A DNA stretch of 64,000 nt, from assembly GCF_003986935.1 (NCBI RefSeq), contig NZ_RJZE01000018.1, positions 1-64,000 of the forward strand, written 5' to 3'. Positions within the stretch are counted from its first letter, which is position 1. Every line of letters begins with the position of its first letter. Positions 7,849 through 16,839 of this stretch are shown piece by piece. Position numbers and translations under genes: made by a program. The notes under the pieces are model-generated. The model made no database searches and was not told the DNA's origin. It was given only the letters and a program-made list of their open reading frames with translations. This DNA comes from Paraburkholderia kururiensis JCM 10599 = LMG 19447 (GTDB lineage Bacteria; Pseudomonadota; Gammaproteobacteria; Burkholderiales; Burkholderiaceae).

Positions 7849-10800
7849 TTAGGAGTGGGAAGGAGAGGACGGAGAGGACGACACGGCCGCGAAACGCCGC
7901 CGGTACGCCGTGTAGTAGAGCAGCGGGATTACGACGAGCGTGAGCAGCGTCGAGACCAGCACGCCGAAGATGAGCGAGACGGCGAGGCCGTTGAAGATCG
8001 GGTCGTCGAGGATGAAGAGCGCGCCGATCATCGCCGCCACCGCCGTAAGCAGAATGGGCTGCGCGCGCGTGGCGGCCGACTGCACGACCGCGTCGCGGAA
8101 CGGCACGCCGGCCGCCACCTGCAGATTGATGAAGTCCACCAGCAGGATCGAATTGCGCACGATGATGCCGGCGAGCGCGATCATGCCGATCATCGACGTC
8201 GCCGTGAACTGCGCGCCGAGCAGCGCGTGCCCCGGCATCACGCCGATGATCGTGAGCGGGATGGGCGCCATGATGATGAGCGGCGTGAGGTACGAGCCGA
8301 ACTCCGCGACCACGAGCAGATAGATGAGCACGAGGCCCACCGCGTAGGCAATGCCCATGTCGCGGAACGTTTCGTAGGTGACCTGCCATTCGCCGTCCCA
8401 CTTGATGGAGAAGCCGCGATACGGGTCGTCGGGCTGGCTCACGAACCATTCCCCAAGCGTGCCGCCGCCCGGCACGGGCAGCTTCGCAAGACGGCCGCGC
8501 ATCTCGAACATGCCGTAGAGCGGACTGTCCACCTTGCCGGCCATGTCGCCCACCACATAGGTAACGGGCAGCAGATCCTTGTGATAGATGGGCTGCTCGA
8601 TGTGGGTGTCGCGCTGCCGCACCAGTTCAGAGAGCGGTACGAGCTGACCCTCGCTGCCACGCACGGTCAACGCGAGCAGGGCCGAGGCGTCGCCGCCCAG
8701 TGTGGCCGGCAACACGAGACGGACCGGCGCGGGGTACTTGCTGCCGTCGCGAACATAGGTGACGTCGTCCCCGGTGAGACCTGTGCGCAGCGTCTGCGCG
8801 ACGTCCTGCTGCGATACGCCGACGAGGCCCGCCTTGCGCCGGTCGAGTTCGAAGTCGCGCTGGGCCGCGGCCACCACCGTGCTGTCGTCGATATCGACCA
8901 CGCCCGGCGTCGCGGCGAACACGCCACGCACCGCGTGCGCGACGGCATTGCGCTGCGGCGCGCCTGCGCCGTACACCTCGGCCACGATGGGCGCAAGCAC
9001 CGGCGGCCCGGGCGGCACTTCCACCACTTTCACGCGCGCACCGTTGCGCTGTGCGATGCGCTCCAGCGCGGGTCGCACCGACGTCGCGATGGCATGGCTT
9101 TGCCGGTGGCGCTTCGACTGCTCGACGAGATTGACCTGAATGTCGCCCACGTTGCCGCCCGCGCGCAGGTAGTACTGACGCACGAGTCCGTTGAAGTTGA
9201 TGGGTGCACTGAGCCCGGCGTAAGCCTGCCAGGTCGCCGTCTCCGGCACCGTGGCGAGGTAGGCGCCCATCTCGTTCAACACGCCGGCGGTCCGTTCGAG
9301 CGGCGTGCCCTCGGGCATGTCGACCACCACCTGGAACTCCGATTTGTTGTCGAAGGGCAGCATCTTCAGCACGACGAGCTGAAGCACGGGCAGCACGAGC
9401 GACAGCGCAATGGCGCCCGCCACGCCGAGCCACAGCAGCTTGCGGTTGCGCGAGCCGCGCGTTTCGTCGAGAAACGGCGCGAACACGCGGGCAAAGAACG
9501 GCTGGAGCTTCGCGCGCAACTTGCCCTGGGCACCTTCGCCGCTAGTGCTGTCTGTGCCGTGATGGCTATGCGCAAGCCACATGCGCGAGAGCCACGGCGT
9601 GACGATGAATGCGACGGACAGCGAGATGGCCATGCCCATGCTCGCGTTGATCGGAATGGGGCTCATGTACGGCCCCATCAGGCCCGTGACGAACGCCATG
9701 GGAAGCAGCGCTGCAATCACCGTGAGCGTGGCGAGAATGGTGGGGCCGCCCACCTCGTCCACGGCGCGCGGAATCACGGACGCGAGCGGCGCATGAGGCT
9801 CCAGTTGCCGGTGGCGATGAATGTTCTCGACGACCACGATCGCGTCGTCCACGAGAATGCCGATGGAGAGAATCAACGCGAACAGCGACACGCGATTCAG
9901 CGTGAAGCCCCAGGCCCATGATGCGAAGAGCGTCGCGGTGAGCGTGAGGATCACGGCCACGCCGACCACCGACGCCTCGCGCCAGCCGAGCGCGAAGAGC
10001 ACGAGCACCACGACCGAGGTGGTGGCGAACGCGAGCTTCTCGATCAGCTTCATTGCCTTCGCGTTGGCCGTGACGCCGTAGTCGCGTGCCACTTCGACTT
10101 TCACGTCGGCGGGAATCACGGTGTTGCGCAGCGTGTCGACGCGCTGTAGCACGTTCTTCGCGACCGTGACGGCGTTTTCACCGGCCTTCTTGGTGACCGT
10201 GACGGAGACGGCCGGATACTGCGCGGGATGCGCGCCGGCAATGCCTTCCCACACATAGTGTGTCGGGGCGGGCGGACCTTCCACCACGGCCGCCACGTCG
10301 GAGACGAAGACGGGATGACCGCTGTGGACCGCGACGATGACGTCGCCCACGTCGCGCGCGTTGTCCAGCACCGGGCCGCTCTCGATGTGGATGCTGCTGT
10401 TCTCGCGCACGAGGTCACCCACCGTGGCGCTCGCGTTGGCGGTAACGAGCACGCGCCGCAGGTCGTCTACCGTGACGCCCGCCGCGCGCATGCGGCCGGG
10501 ATCGAGCAGTACGTTGACGGCACGTTGCGGGCCGCCAAGGGTGGTCACTTCGCGCGTGCCAGGCACACGCTTCAGTTCCGCCTCGATGGAATGGCCCACG
10601 CGCTCCAGGTCGTATGCGTTGCCGCCCGGGCGCATGGAGTACAGCGTGAGCACGACGATGGGCACATCGTCGATGCCTTTGGGTTTGATGAGCGGCGGCA
10701 GCACGCCGAGGTTTTTCGGCAGCCAGTCCTGGTTGGAGAACACGGTGTCGTAGAGCCGCACGAGCGCTTCCGTGCGCGGCACGCCCACCTTGAACTGCAC

Positions 10801-11106
10801 CGTCAGCACGGCAAGCCCCGGGCGCGACACGGACATGACGTGCTCGATGCCGCTGATCTGCGCGAGCACCTGTTCGGCCGGCCCCGCCACCATGCGCTCC
10901 ACGTCGCGCGCGCTGGCGCCGGGGAAGGGCACGAGCACGTTCGCCATCGTGACGTTGATCTGCGGCTCTTCTTCGCGCGGCGTCATCACCATCGCGAAGA
11001 GACCGAGCAGCAGGGCGACGAGCGCAATGAGCGGCGTGATGCGGTTCTCGAGAAAGAATGCAGCGACGCGGCCGGAAATGCCGAGCTTCGGCGTGTCCAT
11101 CGTCAT
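7849..11106 (-). CDS. RND efflux pump inner-membrane permease
   Basis: A 1085-residue AcrB/HAE-type RND transporter with two repeats of six membrane helices and large periplasmic loops. The TM4 proton-relay pair is present in ILSIGILVDDAIVVVEN, and the N-terminus TPREEEPQINVTMANV is typical. RND pumps use the proton gradient to export substrates from periplasm or membrane through an adaptor and TolC. The start at 11106 (MTMDTPKLG) is 16 bases after the adaptor stop with a GGGCGAGG-like ribosome site; an upstream in-frame extension to 11301 lies inside the adaptor gene and is unlikely. The neighbouring sulfide genes suggest a sulfur-stress-related substrate, which is inference. Confidence 0.93.
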   Translation of the reverse strand: MTMDTPKLGISGRVAAFFLENRITPLIALVALLLGLFAMVMTPREEEPQINVTMANVLVPFPGASARDVERMVAGPAEQVLAQISGIEHVMSVSRPGLAVLTVQFKVGVPRTEALVRLYDTVFSNQDWLPKNLGVLPPLIKPKGIDDVPIVVLTLYSMRPGGNAYDLERVGHSIEAELKRVPGTREVTTLGGPQRAVNVLLDPGRMRAAGVTVDDLRRVLVTANASATVGDLVRENSSIHIESGPVLDNARDVGDVIVAVHSGHPVFVSDVAAVVEGPPAPTHYVWEGIAGAHPAQYPAVSVTVTKKAGENAVTVAKNVLQRVDTLRNTVIPADVKVEVARDYGVTANAKAMKLIEKLAFATTSVVVLVLFALGWREASVVGVAVILTLTATLFASWAWGFTLNRVSLFALILSIGILVDDAIVVVENIHRHRQLEPHAPLASVIPRAVDEVGGPTILATLTVIAALLPMAFVTGLMGPYMSPIPINASMGMAISLSVAFIVTPWLSRMWLAHSHHGTDSTSGEGAQGKLRAKLQPFFARVFAPFLDETRGSRNRKLLWLGVAGAIALSLVLPVLQLVVLKMLPFDNKSEFQVVVDMPEGTPLERTAGVLNEMGAYLATVPETATWQAYAGLSAPINFNGLVRQYYLRAGGNVGDIQVNLVEQSKRHRQSHAIATSVRPALERIAQRNGARVKVVEVPPGPPVLAPIVAEVYGAGAPQRNAVAHAVRGVFAATPGVVDIDDSTVVAAAQRDFELDRRKAGLVGVSQQDVAQTLRTGLTGDDVTYVRDGSKYPAPVRLVLPATLGGDASALLALTVRGSEGQLVPLSELVRQRDTHIEQPIYHKDLLPVTYVVGDMAGKVDSPLYGMFEMRGRLAKLPVPGGGTLGEWFVSQPDDPYRGFSIKWDGEWQVTYETFRDMGIAYAVGLVLIYLLVVAEFGSYLTPLIIMAPIPLTIIGVMPGHALLGAQFTATSMIGMIALAGIIVRNSILLVDFINLQVAAGVPFRDAVVQSAATRAQPILLTAVAAMIGALFILDDPIFNGLAVSLIFGVLVSTLLTLVVIPLLYYTAYRRRFAAVSSSPSSPSHS

Positions 11107-11122
11107 GACGTGGCCTCGCCCT

Positions 11123-12271
11123 TCAATGCTTTGCGGCCGCGAGCGGATCGAGCGCGATGCGCTCGCCGGCCGACAGTCCCGCGAGAATTTCGACCTGGTC
11201 GGCGCGCGTTTCGCCGGGGCGCACCTGGCGCAGCGACGCGCTGCCGTCGTTCGCGACGACGTAGACCGCCGTGACTTCGGTGCGACGCACCACGGCGGCA
11301 AGCGGGACCATCAGGCGCGGGCGCGGTGAGCCGACGAGGAAATGGGCGCGCGCGAACATGCCGGGGCGGGCCGCATCGCCGGCCGAGGCCGGCAACGCGA
11401 GCCGCACCTTGACCGAGTCGCTCAGCGGGTCGGTGACCGGCAGCACCGTGACCGACGCCGCGGTTTGCCAGTGCTGTGCGCCCGGCACGTCGGGCAATTC
11501 GATGCGCACCGGCAGATCCGTGCGCAGTGCCGTGGCGCGCGATTGCGGCACGGTCGCGACGGCGCGCAGCGCAGCGGGATCGAAGAGGGCGACGAGCGGC
11601 ATGCCTGGCATGGCCATCGAACCCAGCTCCACGTCTACGCTCGCAATGGTGGCGGCGTAGGGCGCCGCGATGTTGTGCAGGCTGGGGCCCACAGCGGCGG
11701 CACCGGCGTCGGCCTGTCTTGCCGCCGTCATGGAAGACGCCGACTGGTAACGGGCTTTCGCGCGGTCCAGTGCAGCCTGGCTCACGTATTTGCGGTCGAA
11801 CAGGAATTGCGTGCGTTCCAGCTCGCGTCGTGCGACATCGAGTTCCGCTTGCGCGGCGGCAGCCTGGGCGCGGACCGCCGCCAGTTGCTGGTCGGCCGCG
11901 CGCTGGTCGACGGCGAGCAGCTTTTGGCCTGCGCTCACGTGGTCGCCGGCCTTGACGAAGAGCCCCGTGATACGGCCGGAGACCTGGGCGGCGATGTTGG
12001 TCTGGCGCGCCGATTCCACGACCGCGTCTGTGACGATCTCGTCTGCAACCGGCGTGGGTTCGACCACGAGCGTGGCCAGTTTTTCGGCGTGAGCAGCCGG
12101 CACGGCGATGCCTAGTGCTGCGGCCAGCGCCCACCTCCGCAACCACGGAGCCGCTCCGTGGCGGGGACGGTCTCCTTGCGTCAGAACGCTGCGCTGCGCG
12201 GGCAGGGTGCACGTTGCCTGCGCAGGCCTTCCCATTGGTCTCGACGCTTGTTCTTGATGTTCATTGTTCAT
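11123..12271 (-). CDS. RND efflux periplasmic adaptor (membrane fusion protein)
   Basis: A 382-residue HlyD/AcrA-type adaptor. A hydrophobic export segment (LRRWALAAALGIAVPAAHA, about residues 44-62) is followed by a split biotinyl-lipoyl domain (VSGRITGLFVKAGDHVSAGQKLL; IAAPYAATIASVDVELGS) around an alpha-helical hairpin of Ala/Gln-rich coiled coil, then beta-barrel and membrane-proximal domains. The long polar leader before the export segment suggests the true start may be internal. It is the first gene of the efflux-SQR operon, divergent from the ArsR regulator across 383 bases. Confidence 0.9.
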   Translation of the reverse strand: MNNEHQEQASRPMGRPAQATCTLPAQRSVLTQGDRPRHGAAPWLRRWALAAALGIAVPAAHAEKLATLVVEPTPVADEIVTDAVVESARQTNIAAQVSGRITGLFVKAGDHVSAGQKLLAVDQRAADQQLAAVRAQAAAAQAELDVARRELERTQFLFDRKYVSQAALDRAKARYQSASSMTAARQADAGAAAVGPSLHNIAAPYAATIASVDVELGSMAMPGMPLVALFDPAALRAVATVPQSRATALRTDLPVRIELPDVPGAQHWQTAASVTVLPVTDPLSDSVKVRLALPASAGDAARPGMFARAHFLVGSPRPRLMVPLAAVVRRTEVTAVYVVANDGSASLRQVRPGETRADQVEILAGLSAGERIALDPLAAAKH

Positions 12272-12557
12272 GGTGTGGCAACCATCGATGATGCAGATGC
12301 TGGTTTGCAGCCGATGCGCACACGGGCGCCATCTGCTGCACGTTCAATCTTCGGCCTGCGTTTCCTGCTGCTTTTGACTCACGTCAACGCCGGGTTCGTG
12401 TCAGTGCTTTCCCGATACGCTTGCCGTACGCCCGCGCAGCAAGCTTTCCGGCTGACGGTACAATGCCGGCGCACTGCCGCCTGCAAAGGCGCATCGGGCC
12501 GAACCCTTGTCAGGGTGGGCGACGGAGCGGGTTGTTGCAGCGATGAAATCGAAGAAG

Positions 12558-12586
12558 GGCGCCACCCTGGACTCCATCCGGGCGCC
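12558..12586. other. Hairpin in the adaptor/ArsR intergenic region
   Basis: GGCGCC at 12558-12563 and again at 12581-12586 can form a 6-bp stem followed by TTTC just before the AT-rich operator. It may terminate stray transcription or be part of the leader of the divergent genes. The rest of the 383-base intergenic stretch, 12272-12557, shows no gene. Confidence 0.3.
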
Positions 12587-12591
12587 TTTCG

Positions 12592-12624
12592 ATATACATA
12601 AAACTAATATATATTTTTGTATAT
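12592..12624. promoter_or_regulatory. Candidate operator/promoter of the ArsR regulator and efflux operon
   Basis: An AT-rich island in otherwise GC-rich DNA carries the inverted repeat ATATACA (12592-12598) and TGTATAT (12618-12624), with a TA-rich centre. It ends about 30 bases upstream of the regulator start. BigR-type repressors bind AT-rich dyads over their own promoters, so this is the best candidate operator. Binding is inferred. Confidence 0.6.
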
Positions 12625-12654
12625 TGTTAGTCAATGATGACCGGACGGGACGTC

Positions 12655-13014
12655 ATGAAAAAGATGCCAGCCTCCATACCGACACAGGCGCTCACCGGAC
12701 TGCGCAAGTCCGCGGCGCAATGCAGTGCGCTTCTCAAGGCCATGGCGCACGAAGACCGTCTGCTGCTTCTTTGCCAGTTGACGGAGGGCGAGTTCAACGT
12801 CGGAGAACTCGAAGAGCGGGTTGGTCTGCATCAGCCCAGTCTCTCGCAGCAACTGGGCGTGCTGCGCGAGGAAGGGCTGATCGCGGCGCGACGCGACGGG
12901 AAGTACATGTACTACAGCCTCGCCAACCCGGCAGTCGTCTCCATCATGGAAACGCTTGCGGAGTTGTACTGCGGCCGCGCAGCACGCAAAACGGGCGCGG
13001 GCTCACGGAGCTAG
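12655..13014 (+). CDS. ArsR-family regulator, BigR/SqrR-type sulfur sensor
   Basis: A 119-residue winged-helix repressor. The recognition helix lies in VGLHQPSLSQQLGVLREEGLI and the wing in RRDGKYMYYSL. Cysteines at 40 (RLLLLCQL) and 106 (AELYCGRA) match the two conserved cysteines of SqrR/BigR/YgaV proteins, which form a polysulfide or disulfide link on reactive-sulfur exposure and release DNA. A further Cys is at 23. I chose ATG 12655 because GGACGGGA precedes it; ATG 12634 is also in frame. It is divergent from the adaptor-RND-DUF2892-TolC-SQR operon, which it probably represses together with itself. Confidence 0.88.
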   Translation: MKKMPASIPTQALTGLRKSAAQCSALLKAMAHEDRLLLLCQLTEGEFNVGELEERVGLHQPSLSQQLGVLREEGLIAARRDGKYMYYSLANPAVVSIMETLAELYCGRAARKTGAGSRS

Positions 13015-13167
13015 CCGCGCCGCAGCCGGGCGTTTCGCGCGCATTCACGGCGCTCGACTGGCTCATTCGGGCGGCCCACCCAGCCGGCTTATTTGCCGGT
13101 TTACTCGCCGGCTTACTCGCCTGCGGCCTCATGCCGTTATGCCGTCATGCCGGCTCCGCGGCCATGC

Positions 13168-13755
13168 TCACCAGCCGAGCTCTTCCTGCTGGTTTTCGAA
13201 CGTGCGAAGCTTGTCGAGCTGCGCTTTGGTCAGCACCGCCTGCATGCGCTTGTGAGCGTCTGCCGACGAGTCGATCATCTTCTGACGGATGCCGTCGATC
13301 GCTTTGTACGCGTCGTCGATCGCAGCGGCGTCGCGTTTGGGCGCGTCGTAAAGGTCCCGCAGCTTCGCCTGCTGATCCATCATGCTGCCCATCAGCGCCC
13401 AGTGGGTTTTGCGCGTTTCGTCCTGTATCTGGTGGATCTTTCCGCGCTGTTCGTCGGTGAGGTTCAGGCCGCCCGTCCACGCGTCGGACATCATCATTCC
13501 CGGGCCCATGCCGTAACCGTAGCCGCGCATCATGCCGCGGCCCGCGCCGTAGCCCATCATGCCGCCGCCATAGCCCGGCCCGGCCCCGCCCATCATGCCG
13601 GGCCCCCATCCGTAGCCGCCTCTGCCGCATGGCGTCTGCGGCGTGCCATCCTGTCGCGAGGGGGATTGGGCAAGCGCGCTCGCTCCCAGGCTTGCCGCGA
13701 CGACGACGCCGGCAAGACAGAGCGCAACGCGTTTCGGGTACGAAGCAGTAGACAT
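13168..13755 (-). CDS. Spy/CpxP-like periplasmic protein
   Basis: About 195 residues with a signal peptide (VALCLAGVVVAASLGASALAQ), a Gly/Met-rich segment (about 45-95, with repeated GPGMM, GGGMMGYG and GYGMGPGMM), then a helical LTxxQ-type domain (LNLTDEQRGKIHQIQDETR; LTKAQLDKLRTFENQQ). Spy/CpxP proteins are periplasmic chaperone or stress-sensor proteins, and Met/His-rich versions can bind metals. The start at 13755 has GGAG six bases upstream; longer in-frame starts reach 13836. It converges with the ArsR gene and is divergent from the PAS kinase. Confidence 0.8.
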   Translation of the reverse strand: MSTASYPKRVALCLAGVVVAASLGASALAQSPSRQDGTPQTPCGRGGYGWGPGMMGGAGPGYGGGMMGYGAGRGMMRGYGYGMGPGMMMSDAWTGGLNLTDEQRGKIHQIQDETRKTHWALMGSMMDQQAKLRDLYDAPKRDAAAIDDAYKAIDGIRQKMIDSSADAHKRMQAVLTKAQLDKLRTFENQQEELGW

Positions 13756-14091
13756 GGCCATCTCCATTTGATCGGTCGGCTGCAAGGGCAAAGAGAACAT
13801 CTGCACCGAGTCTAGAAAGAGAGGCGGTGCGCCCATTGACTCACGTCAACCGGTGTCCGCGCAGGGGGCGTCGAGGCATGCCGGGTTGACCGAAGGATTG
13901 ACCAAAAAACGGTGAGCCGGGCCGTAGCGCCCGGTGAGCAAACGTGCCGTTTCCCCCTGCCACGCAGGAGACCCCGCATCGCTGCCGGCTTATCCTTGCG
14001 CTATGCTTGGCGAATGAGTTCCAGCGCCCATTCGCCCGCCGCACGGCGCCGGGAAGCTGGAGCAGATCTCACCTGACACGCGCGGGGCTCC

Positions 14092-16740
14092 ATGGAAAAC
14101 ATCGGACATGAGACGCCCGAAGGGCAGGGTGCCGTGTTGCCCGTGGACGCGGCGCGCCTCGCGCAGACGGCCGCCAGTCCGCAGGCCCTGCTGCATCTGT
14201 TGAGCGTTGTGCTCAACCTCGTTCGCGAGGCGGCCTATCTGATCGACGAGGACGCGCGTTTTCTCTACGTCAACGACGAAGCCTGCCGCTCGCTCGGATA
14301 CGACCGCGACGAGGCGCTGACCTTGCGCGTCATGGACATCGATCCCGAGTGGACCGACACGCGCTGGCGCGAGGCCTGGGACGAGTTGCGCGCGAAGGGC
14401 TCGCTCCTTGTCGAATCGACCCATCGGCGCAAAGACGGTCTGACCGTGCCCGTCGAGATCACGGCGAGTTATTTCGAGCACGGCGGGCGTGCCTACAACC
14501 TCGCGCTCGTGCGCGACATCACGGAACGCAGGCGAGCCGAAGGGCTGGCACTGGCGCAGTTCGAACTCGAGGCGCAGTTCCGGCGGCTTGCCGAAAGCAC
14601 GCCCGACATCATCTGCCGCTACGACCGGCAATGCCGGCTCGTCTACGCGAACCCGGGCCTCGCCGCGATCATCGGCCGGCCCGTGCAGGACATGCTGGGC
14701 GCGACGCCCACCGGGCACACCGACGATCCGCAATTTGCCGCATACGAGGCCGCCATTGCGGCCACGCTTGCAACCGGCGAGTCGCGCACGCTCGAACTCG
14801 TGTTCGGCGCACACGGGTGCGATCTGCGCTATCACCACGTTCGCATCACCGCGGAGCGCGGGCCGCACGAGGAGATCACGGGCGTGCTCGCGATCGGCCG
14901 CGACATCACCGAACGCCGCAACGCGGAAGAGCGGCTCTATGCGAGCGAGCAGGCGTTTCGCGCGCTCGTCGAGCATTCGCCCGATTACATCGCGCGCTAC
15001 GACCTCGCGTTCCGGCGCGTCTACGCCAACCCGGCGCTGCTTGCGCTGCTCGCGCCCGCCGAGGTTCGTACGAGGGGCGTGGCGGCCATCGAGACGTCGC
15101 CCATCACGGACATTCCCGGCTACGTGGACCGGCTGCGGCACGTCGTCGAAACCGGCGCGGAATGGGTGGACGAAGTGCGGTTTCGCAACCGCCAGGGCGA
15201 GCTGCGCTGGGGCCATATGCGGATGGTTCCGGAGTTCGCGCCGGACGGACGCGTGGCTACCGTGCTCGCCATCTGCCGCGACATCGATGGACTCAAGCGC
15301 AGCGAGGAGCGCTTTCGCACGCTGGCCGAAAACTTCCCCGATCCGCTCGTCCGTTTCGATAGCGAATGCCGTTATCTCTACGTGAACCCGCGCGTGTCCG
15401 CGACGAGCGGCGTTTCGCAGGACGCGTTCGTCGGCAGGCGGATCGGCGAGATGAGCGCGGGCGTCAACGGCGTCCAGACGCGCATGCTGGAAGACGGCAT
15501 TCGCGAAGTGTTCGCCACCGGCGAGGCCCGCGGGCTCGAAACGCACTGGGCCACGAACGGGGTCGGGCGAATCTACGAAGCGCGCCACATTCCCGAAAAG
15601 GACGCCGAGGGCAAGGTGGTGAGCGTGCTCACCGTGGCGCGCGACATCACGCCGCTGAGAACGGCCGAACTCGCCGCGCGCGCGAGCGAGGCCGCGTTTC
15701 GCACGCTGGCCGAAAACGCGCCGGAGATGATCGTGCGTTACGACCGCAGCGGCCGGCATGCTTACGTGAACCCGCGGTTCGAAGCGGTGTGCGGCGTCGC
15801 CGCCGAGGACGCGCTCGGCAAGACACCCGCTGAACTGCCGGGCACGGCGATGCCCGAACTGCCGGCCATCACGATGACGCTCGAAGAGGTCATGGCAAGC
15901 GGCGTCGGCACGCGGTTCGACCTCACGTGGCAGCGCGACGGCAAGCCGGTCGGCTGGCACGTGAGCGCCGTGCCCGAGCGCGATGCGGGCGGCGAGATAC
16001 GCGGGGCGCTCACCATCTGGACCGACATCACGGAACGGTTGCATGCCGAGCATCAGCTGCGCGATTCGTATGCCTTGCTGCAGGAACTCACGTCGCGGCG
16101 CGAAACGGCCCGCGAGGAAGAGCGCAAGCGCATTGCCCGCGAGCTGCACGACGAACTGGGACAACACCTGACCGCGTTGCGCATGGGCGTGTCGGCGCTG
16201 CGGCTCGAATTTGCGCCGCACCATCCCGTGCTGGCCGAGCGTTGCCAATACCTGCTCGGACTCGCCGACGACACCATCGGCGTGGTGCGCAACGTCGTGG
16301 CTTCACTGCGGCCCGCGGCGCTCGACGCGGGCATTGTCGCGGCGCTCGAATGGCTCGCGGCCGAGCTTGCGCGCGATGGCCGCATCCAGTGCCGTCTGCG
16401 CGTGCCCGACGACAGCCTCGTTCTCGACGAGGCGCTGGCCGTCGCGCTCTTTCGCATCGTGCAGGAGGCGCTGACGAACGTCGTGCGGCACGCGTCGGCG
16501 GAGCAGGTCACGATCTCGCTTGCCCAGGCGAACGACGACTGGGTGCTCGAAGTGCGCGACGACGGGCGCGGCTTCGATTCCACGACCGTGCGCGAGAAGT
16601 CGTTCGGCCTTGTCGGCATGCGCGAGCGCGCGCTGATGCTGGGCGGCGAGATCTCGATTGCGAGCGCGCGGGGTTGCGGCACCTCCGTTGCCGTACGCAT
16701 TCCGATGAATGGCGCACAGCGCATACGGCGCACGGACTGA
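14092..16740 (+). CDS. Cytoplasmic five-PAS sensor histidine kinase (NarX/DegS-type)
   Basis: An 882-residue protein with five successive PAS domains (about 38-148, 160-275, 286-400, 404-523 and 533-650), each ending in an RDIT- or TDITER-like linker. A HisKA_3 dimerisation domain follows with phospho-acceptor His686 in RIARELHDELGQHL, then an HATPase domain (about 785-872) with RIVQEALTNVVRHA, DDGRGF and GLVGMRERA. No membrane segment or signal peptide is visible, so it should sense an intracellular signal. HisKA_3 kinases normally pair with NarL/FixJ-type response regulators, but none is adjacent, so this is an orphan. The ligand is unknown. Confidence 0.9.
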   Translation: MENIGHETPEGQGAVLPVDAARLAQTAASPQALLHLLSVVLNLVREAAYLIDEDARFLYVNDEACRSLGYDRDEALTLRVMDIDPEWTDTRWREAWDELRAKGSLLVESTHRRKDGLTVPVEITASYFEHGGRAYNLALVRDITERRRAEGLALAQFELEAQFRRLAESTPDIICRYDRQCRLVYANPGLAAIIGRPVQDMLGATPTGHTDDPQFAAYEAAIAATLATGESRTLELVFGAHGCDLRYHHVRITAERGPHEEITGVLAIGRDITERRNAEERLYASEQAFRALVEHSPDYIARYDLAFRRVYANPALLALLAPAEVRTRGVAAIETSPITDIPGYVDRLRHVVETGAEWVDEVRFRNRQGELRWGHMRMVPEFAPDGRVATVLAICRDIDGLKRSEERFRTLAENFPDPLVRFDSECRYLYVNPRVSATSGVSQDAFVGRRIGEMSAGVNGVQTRMLEDGIREVFATGEARGLETHWATNGVGRIYEARHIPEKDAEGKVVSVLTVARDITPLRTAELAARASEAAFRTLAENAPEMIVRYDRSGRHAYVNPRFEAVCGVAAEDALGKTPAELPGTAMPELPAITMTLEEVMASGVGTRFDLTWQRDGKPVGWHVSAVPERDAGGEIRGALTIWTDITERLHAEHQLRDSYALLQELTSRRETAREEERKRIARELHDELGQHLTALRMGVSALRLEFAPHHPVLAERCQYLLGLADDTIGVVRNVVASLRPAALDAGIVAALEWLAAELARDGRIQCRLRVPDDSLVLDEALAVALFRIVQEALTNVVRHASAEQVTISLAQANDDWVLEVRDDGRGFDSTTVREKSFGLVGMRERALMLGGEISIASARGCGTSVAVRIPMNGAQRIRRTD

Positions 16741-16839
16741 ACGCGTCGCGCGGGTGAGCTGGGGTGGGCATGGCCGGCGTGCGTCGGCTGGCGCCGTTAA
16801 ACTGACGAAATCGCTTACGTCCTGCCGCAAGCTTTCGTC

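Noticed and set aside
7585..9921. A long forward reading frame (778 codons) opposite the RND and TolC genes
   Set aside because: It is rich in Arg/His/Asp with no domain pattern, and the reverse strand here encodes a clear RND pump. High GC content creates long antisense frames.
11107..11301. In-frame extension of the RND pump upstream of 11106
   Set aside because: It overlaps the adaptor gene and encodes an Arg/Ser-rich stretch unlike any RND N-terminus.
13990..16248. A long reverse frame (752 codons) opposite the PAS kinase
   Set aside because: Antisense shadow of the five-PAS kinase; no recognisable motifs and no ribosome site.
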